Source of the DNA: SAR324 cluster bacterium
GTDB lineage: Bacteria > SAR324 > NAC60-12
Assembly: GCA_022448705.1 (NCBI GenBank)
Contig: JAKUUF010000094.1
Location: 1-6,023 of the forward strand
Direction: 5' to 3'
Length of the DNA: 6,023 nt
Position 1 is the stretch's first letter. The number at the start of each line of letters is the position of its first letter. This document shows positions 1 through 5,933 of the stretch, piece after piece. The notes beneath the pieces are model-generated. The model saw only the letters and a program-made list of their open reading frames with translations, was not told the DNA's origin and ran no database searches. Position numbers and translations under genes: made by a program.

Positions 1-765
1 TCAAATGCTGAACAATCTGTGTGCATTTTCTGAAGTTTTTTCTGCTATGTGTTCAATTGATATTTTCCGAAGTTCGGCGATAAAAGAGGCGATCACAGGT
101 ATGTTGGCAGGCTTGTTGGGTTTCCCTCTGAAGGGAACGGGGGCAAGGAAAGGTGAGTCTGTTTCCAGCAGCAGTCTGTCCAAGGGAATCCAGCGGACTA
201 CCTCCCTGCGATCTTCGGCGTTTTTGAAAGTTACAATTCCATTGATCCCGAGATACCATCCCATATCAAGCAGGGTTCTGGCCATCTTGAGTGAACTGGT
301 AAAACTGTGTGCCACACCAAGAGCAGGTACAGGAATTTCCTTCAGGATGCTGATAGTATCAGCTTCTGCTTCTCTGCTGTGCAGAACAACCGGGAGATTG
401 AGCTCAACAGCAATCTGGAGCTGTTTACGGAATGCAAACTGCTGATTCTCTCTTGAACTGTTCATGTAATGATAATCAAGCCCTGTTTCTCCTATTGCAA
501 TCATCTTATCATGTCCCCGGGCCAGTTTACGGATGCTCTGCTCCAAAGATGGCCTGAATTCTGAAGCATCATGCGGGTGTACACCTACAGTCCCGTAGAC
601 ATCCTTAAACTGCATAACAGCATTGGAAACAAAATCAAAGGATTCTTCATCAACAGAGATTGTAACCATTGTCTCCACACCTTCCTGTTTTGCCTGTTTT
701 ACAGCTTCTTCGGGCGTTGAATCCAGTTTGTCCAGGTGGCAGTGAGTATCGATAAAGCTTGTCAT
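1..765 (-). CDS. tatD: TatD-family metal-dependent hydrolase (DNase/RNase-type)
   Basis: A complete 254-residue protein, the normal TatD length; the stop codon is the first three bases of the window read in reverse. TatD enzymes are cytoplasmic TIM-barrel hydrolases of the amidohydrolase superfamily with 3'-5' exonuclease activity on DNA or RNA. The metal ligands are all visible: His8 and His10 in DTHCHLD, Glu93 in AIGETGLDYHY, His129 in VVLHSRE, His153 in VAHSFTS and Asp203 in LLETDSPFLAP. GVHPHDA (61-67) and the C-terminal RGKPNKPAN segment are also family hallmarks. One small oddity is HSF at 153-155, where most relatives have HCF. The ATG at 765 puts the His-X-His motif at its usual distance from the N-terminus, but the bases before it (TAACCCCC on the minus strand) contain no Shine-Dalgarno sequence. 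It is divergent from the lipoprotein/rnc gene series. Family assignment is firm; the true substrate is not shown by sequence. Confidence 0.95.
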   Translation of the reverse strand: MTSFIDTHCHLDKLDSTPEEAVKQAKQEGVETMVTISVDEESFDFVSNAVMQFKDVYGTVGVHPHDASEFRPSLEQSIRKLARGHDKMIAIGETGLDYHYMNSSRENQQFAFRKQLQIAVELNLPVVLHSREAEADTISILKEIPVPALGVAHSFTSSLKMARTLLDMGWYLGINGIVTFKNAEDRREVVRWIPLDRLLLETDSPFLAPVPFRGKPNKPANIPVIASFIAELRKISIEHIAEKTSENAHRLFSI

Positions 766-906
766 GGGGGTTAGAAATTAGCTAAACTGAAGACGTTATT
801 TTTTAAGATTTATTTACTATCCGAAGAGCAATATGGAAATCTGCTTTTCCTCTTAAACCCATTCTCACACAAGGATAAGTCCAGCACCTTGCAGCAGATT
901 AGTCAA
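766..906. promoter_or_regulatory. Divergent intergenic region, presumed promoters for tatD and the lipoprotein/rnc operon
   Basis: This is the only gap between divergently transcribed genes in the window, so promoters for both directions should lie here. The stretch 797-820 is strongly A+T-rich and holds a plausible plus-strand -10 element, TACTAT at 815-820, but no good -35 box lies 16-18 bases upstream. No clear -10/-35 pair is visible on the minus strand either. AAGGA at 871-875 is the best ribosome-binding candidate for the rightward gene, 13 bases before a TTG at 889. No operator-like palindrome stands out. The promoter role is inferred from gene orientation. Confidence 0.35.
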
Positions 907-1242
907 ATGATAAACACGAAATTCAGCAGACAATACAGACCATGGATATTAATGCTGGTTATCACACTGTTGACTATTTTCATAACGGGCTGTTACACAG
1001 TACGTGTTTTTCATGATACAGATATGCTGCGTGAAAAGCACGATGGAGAAATGTACAGTATCAGCATGCCTTTCACAGACAGTCAAATTGTGGGACAGGC
1101 AAAAGTTCGTTCCGCATGCCCCAGCGGTGCTTCACTGGTAGTAATAGAGCAGACCGTGACTGACGGATTGGCACACTATTTCAGCCTGGGATTTTACAGT
1201 CCACACACAATCAGGGTCTGGTGTAAACGCAGGATCAGATAG
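907..1242 (+). CDS. Bor-family lipoprotein
   Basis: A 111-residue protein from the ATG at 907. A short basic N-terminus is followed by a hydrophobic stretch (about 13-27) and a lipobox, FITGC, with the lipidated Cys at residue 29. The residue after it is Tyr rather than Asp, so by the Lol sorting rule the outer membrane is expected. The C-terminal half matches the pattern of lambda Bor/Iss lipoproteins: a Cys (71), a valine-rich segment, EQT-x-x-x-GL (81-88), SLGFYSP (93-99) and a final RVWC (Cys106). The two mature cysteines correspond to the conserved Bor pair and may form a disulfide. Bor/Iss is linked to serum resistance in E. coli, but most chromosomal relatives have no known role. A TTG at 889 in the same frame, with AAGGA 13 bases upstream, would add six residues; the ATG gives a more usual signal-peptide n-region. 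The stop is 4 bases before rnc, so the two are probably cotranscribed. Confidence 0.8.
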   Translation: MINTKFSRQYRPWILMLVITLLTIFITGCYTVRVFHDTDMLREKHDGEMYSISMPFTDSQIVGQAKVRSACPSGASLVVIEQTVTDGLAHYFSLGFYSPHTIRVWCKRRIR

Positions 1243-1246
1243 AATA

Positions 1247-1975
1247 ATGAAGCAAAAATGGATACATCTCTGCAATCGTCTGGATTACCAGTTTGAAAAT
1301 CCGGACATCCTGCGCCAGGCATTGACACACAAGTCCTACCTGCCCCTAGAATCAGAGGAGAATTTCGGCAACAACGAAAGAATTGAATTCCTGGGTGATG
1401 CAGTTCTTGATCTGGTAACCAGCGAAATGCTTATGCAGGAATTCCCGGAGCTGGACGAAGGCGGCCTTTCTAAATTCCGGGCAAGTCTGGTCAGCGAATC
1501 AGGTCTCTGCAAACAGGCACGTGCCCTGGAATTGGGTGACTGCCTGCTCCTTGGCAGAGGAGAGGAAATGACCGGAGGTCGGGAAAAAACTTCTTTGCTT
1601 TCTGACACATTTGAAGCGGTTATGGCTGCCATTTATCTCGACAGTCGCGATAAGCATGGTCTCTCAGAAATTGCACGTGTAATTCGAAAATTGTTTTTAC
1701 CTCATTTGCCCGAAAATGCCCAGGGGTATATTACTCGGGATTATAAATCTGAACTGCAGGAACACGTGCAGAAACTTACGGGCCTGCCATCCACATACGA
1801 ACTTGTTGATGAAACAGGCCCGGATCATCAAAAAGAATTCACCATGGCGGTTTTTGTCAGAGATAAGGAATATGGCCGGGGAAGTGGAGCAAGTAAAAAA
1901 CTTGCCAGCCAGCTTGCTGCTGAGAACGCTCTGGTAAGAATACAGCAGGATCCTTCACTGCTTGAAGGGGGGTGA
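1247..1975 (+). CDS. rnc: Ribonuclease III
   Basis: This 242-residue protein has the usual bacterial RNase III length and two-domain layout. It cleaves double-stranded RNA with Mg2+ as a cytoplasmic homodimer, acting in rRNA maturation and mRNA turnover. The N-terminal endonuclease domain (about 5-150) contains the signature NNERIEFLGDAVLDLV at 42-57. Alignment with the E. coli enzyme places the catalytic acidic residues at Glu44, Asp51, Asp120 and Glu123 (SDTFEA), so it should be active. The first signature position is Asn42, where E. coli has His36. The C-terminal double-stranded-RNA-binding domain (about 165-233) begins with YKSELQEHVQ and ends with GSGASKKLASQLAAENAL, including the Lys pair of the RNA-binding helix. 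AGGAT at 1231-1235, inside the previous gene's end, serves as a ribosome-binding site 11 bases before the ATG. The gene lies between the Bor-like lipoprotein and rluB with 4- and 9-base gaps, indicating one transcript. Confidence 0.97.
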   Translation: MKQKWIHLCNRLDYQFENPDILRQALTHKSYLPLESEENFGNNERIEFLGDAVLDLVTSEMLMQEFPELDEGGLSKFRASLVSESGLCKQARALELGDCLLLGRGEEMTGGREKTSLLSDTFEAVMAAIYLDSRDKHGLSEIARVIRKLFLPHLPENAQGYITRDYKSELQEHVQKLTGLPSTYELVDETGPDHQKEFTMAVFVRDKEYGRGSGASKKLASQLAAENALVRIQQDPSLLEGG

Positions 1976-1984
1976 AGCCAGCTG

Positions 1985-2722
1985 ATGAAAAATACTGAAA
2001 GTGATGAACCGGTAAGGATTCAAAAAGTTATCGCCCAGGCCGGAGTTGCTTCAAGACGTGCCGCCGAGGATTTGATCCGGGCCGGCGAAGTTTTGCTTAA
2101 CGGAGAAATTGTGAAGCAGATGGGCTGCAAAATGCTCATCGGAAAAGACCATCTCAGCGTGGAAGGGCGTAGAGTAGTAATTTCACCGCGGCAAAAAACA
2201 GAGGTGTATGCACTCTACAAGCCTAAAAATTGCATCACGACTCTCAACGATCCCCAGGGACGAGTGACAATCAATGACTTTTTCCCTCAAACATCGGCAA
2301 GACTGTTTCCTGTAGGCAGACTTGATTATGACGCAGAAGGCCTGATATTGCTCACCAATGACGGTGATCTGGCGCATCAGCTCATGCATCCACGACACAA
2401 GGTATCAAAAGGATATTTTGTCAAGGTGCGTGGTATTGTGGAAAACAAGGCACTCTCAGAATTGCGCAAGGGGCCGGTTATTGATGATCGCAGGCACCAG
2501 CGGGTTAGAGTGAAAATTTTGCATAATGTGAACGACAAAACATGGCTTGAACTTTTTCTCAGGGAAGGAACAAACAGGCAAATTAAAAAAATGTTTCAGA
2601 AAATCGGATATCCTGTTCAGAAAATTAAACGTTTCCAGATTGGGCCGATCATGCTGGGTGATTTGCAGTCTGGAGAATCCAGAGCTTTGAGTCCTAAAGA
2701 AATTAAACAAATTTTGAATTAA
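1985..2722 (+). CDS. rluB: RsuA/RluB-family rRNA pseudouridine synthase
   Basis: A complete 245-residue enzyme that isomerises a specific uridine in rRNA to pseudouridine. The N-terminal S4 RNA-binding domain (about 10-65) starts RIQKVIAQAGVASRRAAEDLI, very like Bacillus RluB. The catalytic domain begins at LYKPKNCITTLNDPQGR (77-93) and carries the active-site signature VGRLDYDAEGLILLTNDGD at 110-128, with Asp114 the expected catalytic nucleophile. Two more family motifs follow: LMHPRHKVSKGYFVKV, and EGTNRQIKKMFQKIGYPV, where most relatives have GRNRQ-V/L-RRM. Overall it looks most like RluB, whose target is 23S rRNA near position 2605 (E. coli numbering), but RsuA, RluE and RluF share the motifs, so the target is inferred. 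The ATG lies 9 bases after the rnc stop, and a run of six G at 1967-1972 is the nearest purine-rich ribosome-binding sequence, 12 bases upstream. Confidence 0.92.
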   Translation: MKNTESDEPVRIQKVIAQAGVASRRAAEDLIRAGEVLLNGEIVKQMGCKMLIGKDHLSVEGRRVVISPRQKTEVYALYKPKNCITTLNDPQGRVTINDFFPQTSARLFPVGRLDYDAEGLILLTNDGDLAHQLMHPRHKVSKGYFVKVRGIVENKALSELRKGPVIDDRRHQRVRVKILHNVNDKTWLELFLREGTNRQIKKMFQKIGYPVQKIKRFQIGPIMLGDLQSGESRALSPKEIKQILN

Positions 2723-2772
2723 GCCAGTTGCTTACCTCCAACCGTTATTCAGGACTTAATCCAAACTAACAA

Positions 2773-4458
2773 ATGCCCAAGGCAGAATTATACAAGATAT
2801 CAGTCGCAGACGGGAAAGTCATGCTGCGCATACCTGAGCAGCTGGTGGGAGCTGAAACTGCCGATATGGACGATATACAAGCAGAACTGCACATGATGGA
2901 TGTGGATTATGTACCAGAGGAACTGCTTGATATTTACAATCGTACAAGCGGTGAATTTGATTTCCTGACAGATGTAAAGACTACAGATTTTACTTTGCAG
3001 ATTGAACTCAGCGATGATCAGTCAAAAGCCTACCTGAATGTTATTCCGCCCAAAGAAATAATCGAACCGCTTACTATTGAGCGAGTGCTGGCTGCACTCA
3101 GGGAAGAAAATGTATTTCAGGGTTTCGACAGGGAATTTATTGAAAAAATTATTAAGGAAAGAATTTATTTTGAACCTGTAGTAGTGGCGAGCGGTAAAAC
3201 CCCTGTACATGGCAAAAATGGTCATCCTGAATTGCTTTTTCTTCCGGAAAAGTTTCGTCCGTCTCCGGAGTCAAGTATAAATCTGAGAGAGCTTCCGGTA
3301 ATGCAGAAAGTAACTGAGGGGCAGGAGCTTGTAAGGGTGGAACAGGCAACGATGGGAGAAGACGGATACACAATTACCGGCAGGCTTATCACAGCTAGCT
3401 CCGGTAAGCAGTACCGCATTCGTCCGGGACGTAACACCAGATTCAACCCTGAAGGGACTCATATCATTGCAGCAAGTGAAGGTATTGTCTGTCTTGGAAA
3501 TGACAGCATATCCGTTGAGCGGATTAAATATATGGATAAGGTAGATGGCAGCGTGGGTCGAGTGCGATTTGACGGAATAGTCAGTGTTCGCGGAAATATT
3601 TCTGACAGATGCAGTGTGGAAGCAGTTCGTATTGAGGTTGGAGGTTCTGTTGGAAAAGCTAGCCTGCGGTCTATTGGTGACATAAGAGTAGCACAGGGAC
3701 TCAAGGGCACAGTCGTGCAATGCGGCGGTTCTCTTCATGCCGGCAACATGGTTGATACTCAGGCAAGCATCTTTGATCATGCTGTAGTGGATGAATTCAT
3801 TTTAAACTCCAAAGTCTTTTGCGGTTCAACCCTTCAGGTCAATGCAACTGACGGATATGCCTGCGGAGGTGTGCTCCAGGCGGGAAATCTTATTCGTCTT
3901 TCAAATGTAGGGCTGCCGGAAGACAAGAAACGCAAAAATAAATCTTCAAACGAGCAGGAAATTCCACCCCAGACCTTGATTGAAGTAGGCATTTCACTGA
4001 AAAACAGGAAACAGTTTAATGAGCTTGAAAAACGGGCTCGAGAATCACTGTACGCTCTTCAGGACGATTTGAATGAAATTACGACTTTAATGAAAGATCT
4101 GGAAAAGACAGACTGGAATGAAGAAAGGGATGAGGATTATCGGGCTAACAAAATCCGGACCTTGGGAGAATTGGAAGAGAAGGCAAATAAAAACGTAATG
4201 AGCGCATTCTCAGATTTGCGCAAACGGGAGGCACAGGATGAAATCAACGAACTGAACAAAATCACTGGCGGAGGAGCGGTCTTCATCACAGGCAGGATTC
4301 CTGAAGGCACATCCGTAAATGTTCGCCGGTCTCGATATATTGTTCGTTCAAATATGGCTGACAAGGCTTTCAGCTTTTCTGAAAACGGAATTCAAACCAG
4401 CTCTTGCAGTGAACTTCTTAAGGATTTTCAAAAATATTTTTTTGAGATAATGGTTTGA
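2773..4458 (+). CDS. FapA / DUF342-family beta-helix and coiled-coil protein
   Basis: A 561-residue protein, probably cytoplasmic since it has no signal peptide or membrane segment. The order of parts matches the DUF342/FapA (flagellar assembly protein A) family. An N-terminal alpha/beta region (about 1-130) is followed by the typical motifs GKTPVHGKNG (141-150) and GEDGYTITG (195-203). Next comes a Gly/Val-rich segment at about 257-380 with short repeating strands (GIVSVRGNI, IEVGGSVG, IRVAQGLKG, LHAGN), expected to form a parallel beta-helix. A highly charged coiled coil (about 410-497) follows, then a return strand region from GGGAVFITGRIPEG (499-512). FapA proteins are linked to flagellar assembly and polar localisation in vibrios, but no flagellar gene is present here, so that function should not be assumed. 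The ATG at 2773 has only AGGA 18 bases upstream; Met17 (2821) is a weaker alternative because it would cut into the first strand. The gap after rluB is 50 bases, so an extra promoter is possible but none is evident. Confidence 0.85.
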   Translation: MPKAELYKISVADGKVMLRIPEQLVGAETADMDDIQAELHMMDVDYVPEELLDIYNRTSGEFDFLTDVKTTDFTLQIELSDDQSKAYLNVIPPKEIIEPLTIERVLAALREENVFQGFDREFIEKIIKERIYFEPVVVASGKTPVHGKNGHPELLFLPEKFRPSPESSINLRELPVMQKVTEGQELVRVEQATMGEDGYTITGRLITASSGKQYRIRPGRNTRFNPEGTHIIAASEGIVCLGNDSISVERIKYMDKVDGSVGRVRFDGIVSVRGNISDRCSVEAVRIEVGGSVGKASLRSIGDIRVAQGLKGTVVQCGGSLHAGNMVDTQASIFDHAVVDEFILNSKVFCGSTLQVNATDGYACGGVLQAGNLIRLSNVGLPEDKKRKNKSSNEQEIPPQTLIEVGISLKNRKQFNELEKRARESLYALQDDLNEITTLMKDLEKTDWNEERDEDYRANKIRTLGELEEKANKNVMSAFSDLRKREAQDEINELNKITGGGAVFITGRIPEGTSVNVRRSRYIVRSNMADKAFSFSENGIQTSSCSELLKDFQKYFFEIMV

Positions 4459-4473
4459 GCTGAGAACAATATT

Positions 4474-5313
4474 ATGGGTGATTTATCAAGGAAAGAAGTT
4501 GAGCGACGGGTGAAGCATCGTGATCCTTTAAAGGAGCTCGACCTGACCGGGATGAAGCTTGATGACTTTAATTTTGAAGGTGCATCTTTTACTAAATGCA
4601 AATTTACCGGAAGCAGCTTCAAAGGCTCAATTATTGCCTTTTCACGATTCGAAGAATGCCTTATTGATGAATGTGAAATGCAGGATTGCACAGTGCAGGA
4701 ATCTTCGTTCAAAATGTGTGATTTCAGTAAATCCGATTTGCGTGACAGTGTTTTTATTGAAGTAAACTTCAAACAGGCAGTGCTTCATAGTGCTGATTTA
4801 AGCGGAACTTTTCTCAAAGACTCAGTTTTGACTGAAATTGATGGAGACCTGTGCAATTTCTCGTATGCGACCATGTCCGGTTCCAACCTGAAGGGGGCAA
4901 AGCTGCATATCTGCGATTTCAGTGCCTGCCGGGCATTTGGCATAAAAGCCGAAGATTCAGATTTTACCGGCTCAGAATTTTCCGGCGCGCACCTGGATTC
5001 TTCGCAGCTTCAGGGCACAATATTGAATTTCTGCAATTTTTCTGAAGCATCATTGCAGGAATGCGACCTGAGCAGGGCAAAACTTTTTTCCGCGACTTTG
5101 CAAAACGCCCGTTTGAATTCTTCCGCCTTAAATTCCGTGGCAATGATTGGCGCTAAAGCTAAAGGAGCAGACTTGAAGAATGTAATCCTCGATAAGGCAA
5201 ATTTGACAATGGCGGATTTATCCAACAGCGATTTTAAAGGATCTTCCATGAACGGTGTTTTGGAACAGGATACAATATATGACGGGGCAAACCTGGAAGG
5301 AATAAGCAAATGA
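4474..5313 (+). CDS. Pentapeptide-repeat protein, continuous right-handed quadrilateral beta-helix
   Basis: A 279-residue protein with no signal peptide, so cytoplasmic. After a short charged N-terminus (1-21) nearly the whole chain is pentapeptide repeats of the form (A/S/C)(D/N)(L/F)xx. The central hydrophobic position falls on residues 24, 29, 34 and so on to 274: 51 pentads in one register, with Leu, Phe, Ile, Met, Val or Tyr at 46 of them. The exceptions are Gly124, Ala154, Ala159, Ala229 and Glu264. The N-terminal part favours Phe and the later part Leu. All ten cysteines (42, 62, 67, 72, 82, 127, 147, 152, 187, 197) sit two residues before a central position. The fold is known from MfpA and Qnr, which bind DNA gyrase, but most family members have no known function and nothing here shows gyrase binding. 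The gene starts 15 bases after the FapA-like stop, without a strong ribosome-binding site. Its stop overlaps the next start (ATGA), implying translational coupling. Confidence 0.93.
   Translation: MGDLSRKEVERRVKHRDPLKELDLTGMKLDDFNFEGASFTKCKFTGSSFKGSIIAFSRFEECLIDECEMQDCTVQESSFKMCDFSKSDLRDSVFIEVNFKQAVLHSADLSGTFLKDSVLTEIDGDLCNFSYATMSGSNLKGAKLHICDFSACRAFGIKAEDSDFTGSEFSGAHLDSSQLQGTILNFCNFSEASLQECDLSRAKLFSATLQNARLNSSALNSVAMIGAKAKGADLKNVILDKANLTMADLSNSDFKGSSMNGVLEQDTIYDGANLEGISK
4537..5301 (+). repeat. Uninterrupted array of 51 coding pentapeptide (15-base) repeats
   Basis: This stretch encodes residues 22-276 of the pentapeptide-repeat protein. The unit is 15 bases at the codon level, but the repeat is conserved in protein rather than DNA: neighbouring units differ widely in bases, so it is an old, diverged array and not a recent tandem expansion. 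Four pentads make one coil of the quadrilateral helix, which gives about 12.75 coils. No inserted loop breaks the register, although Gly124 and the Ala154/Ala159 pair mark likely weak points or kinks. Confidence 0.88.
5295..5301 (+). promoter_or_regulatory. Ribosome-binding site inside the pentapeptide gene for the exported-protein gene
   Basis: GGAAGGA lies 8 bases before the ATG at 5310 and is the clearest Shine-Dalgarno sequence in the window. It falls within the last codons of the upstream gene. It fixes the downstream start and supports coupled translation through the ATGA overlap. Confidence 0.7.
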
Positions 5314-5768
5314 AAAGCAAAGTCAGACTGTGTTTGATTCAAATGATTTTTCTGGTATGCGCACCTTCAGCATTCGCGGAATATCGGGCATATGAACTTG
5401 AGGTATTTGACAGGATCGCAAACACTTCTCGAAGAGTGATAACCTCTTTTTCACCATCAGACTTTATCCAGGTGAACGGCGGCCCGCAGCGTACAGGCGT
5501 GATTATCCGTGCTTCCTGGATCTGCTATGGCGACACTTCACTGTACAAAAAAGTATGTCCGCAGCCAAAGGCAATCAATCCGCGTTTTCAGCCTGGAGAC
5601 CGTGTTCAAATAGTGTTGAAGAAGCATCTGACTGATCAGTGGATTGGTGTTATTGAAAACAGTTTTTTTCGTCCGGGATTGCGCAGCAATGTTTACGGAG
5701 TAAGGTTTGCTGAACGGGGAGATCTTTATACCCGCTACTACGAATCCAACTTGAAAAAAGCTCCATAA
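5310..5768 (+). CDS. Exported protein of unknown function, possible SH3-like C-terminal fold
   Basis: A 152-residue protein with a clear Sec signal peptide: basic start (KSKVR), hydrophobic core (about 7-19) and a signal peptidase I site after APSAFA (Ala23), giving a mature protein beginning EYRAYELEV. There is no lipobox at the cleavage site and no later membrane segment, so a periplasmic or secreted location is expected. The mature chain has just two cysteines, Cys72 and Cys83 (WICYGDTSLYKKVCP), well placed for a disulfide. The final part, from about 93 to 150, reads PGDRVQIVLKK, then QWIGVIEN, then YGVRFAERG and YTRYYESNL. That alternation of short strands with Trp and Gly resembles a small SH3/Tudor-like barrel; this is inference from pattern only. 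I do not recognise the family and assign no function. The start is fixed by GGAAGGA 8 bases upstream and the 4-base overlap with the pentapeptide gene, so the two proteins are made together though they work in different compartments. Confidence 0.82.
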   Translation: MKSKVRLCLIQMIFLVCAPSAFAEYRAYELEVFDRIANTSRRVITSFSPSDFIQVNGGPQRTGVIIRASWICYGDTSLYKKVCPQPKAINPRFQPGDRVQIVLKKHLTDQWIGVIENSFFRPGLRSNVYGVRFAERGDLYTRYYESNLKKAP

Positions 5769-5933
5769 TATTTTTTACTGACTGCCTTGAACCTTAACGC
5801 TGTCTGAAGTAAAGTTTGCAAAATCTTCTTCATCAGAATGTTTCTGCTGAGGCTGATTCTAATTAACTTGTAAAGCAAATCACAAAAAAATCATTTCTGA
5901 TTTGAATGGAACTCATAATTAAGTAATAAATTT
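5769..5933. other. A+T-rich intergenic region between the operon end and dapA
   Basis: This 165-base gap should hold the end of the upstream transcript and the dapA promoter. No strong G+C-rich hairpin followed by a T run is present. TTTTTT at 5771-5776 could pair with AAAAAA at 5754-5759, but an all-A/T stem is a poor terminator. CAGAA-TGT-TTCTG at 5834-5846 is a small perfect hairpin without a following T run. CATAAT at 5914-5919 resembles a -10 box but has no convincing -35, and would place transcription start only a few bases before the dapA ATG. No open reading frame or tRNA is evident. Confidence 0.5.
5876..5904. repeat. Nested inverted repeats sharing one right arm
   Basis: Two perfect inverted repeats use the same right half. 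CAAATCA (5876-5882) pairs with TGATTTG (5898-5904) across 15 bases, and AAATCA (5888-5893) pairs with TGATTT (5898-5903) across the four bases TTTC. On the minus strand the inner one reads as a 6-bp stem with a GAAA tetraloop followed by T residues, which is terminator-like but A+T-rich. Since only plus-strand genes flank it, a role as mutually exclusive stems or a protein-binding site is possible but unproven. Confidence 0.3.

Noticed and set aside
5..445. A 146-codon plus-strand open frame opposite tatD
   Set aside because: tatD has all its metal ligands in the minus frame; the plus-frame product is low-complexity Ser/Leu/Arg-rich, as expected of an antisense shadow.
1967..1972. Run of six G at the end of rnc as a phase-variable or frameshift tract
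   Set aside because: It is short, it affects only the last two residues of RNase III, and slippage would cause little change; it more likely serves as the purine-rich stretch before rluB.
3271..3780. A 169-codon open frame on the minus strand inside the FapA-like gene
   Set aside because: It lies entirely antisense to a gene with clear family motifs, its translation shows no recognisable domain, and it has no supporting ribosome-binding site; it is a shadow frame.
4474..5313. Calling the pentapeptide protein a Qnr/MfpA-type quinolone-resistance factor
   Set aside because: The fold is shared, but the length, absence of loops and lack of the dimer-forming C-terminal helix seen in those proteins do not support gyrase protection.
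5010..5342. A 110-codon minus-strand frame spanning the pentapeptide/exported-protein junction
   Set aside because: Both plus-strand genes are well supported by repeat periodicity and a signal peptide, and the minus frame mirrors the repeat.
5754..5776. A6/T6 inverted repeat around the last stop as an intrinsic terminator
   Set aside because: The stem would be all A-U pairs with an 11-base loop, too unstable to act as a convincing terminator.
5774..5813. Imperfect inverted repeat TTTACT...AGTAAA after the exported-protein gene
   Set aside because: Pairing beyond six bases needs a bulge and mismatches, and no T run follows, so it is not supported as a terminator or regulatory RNA.
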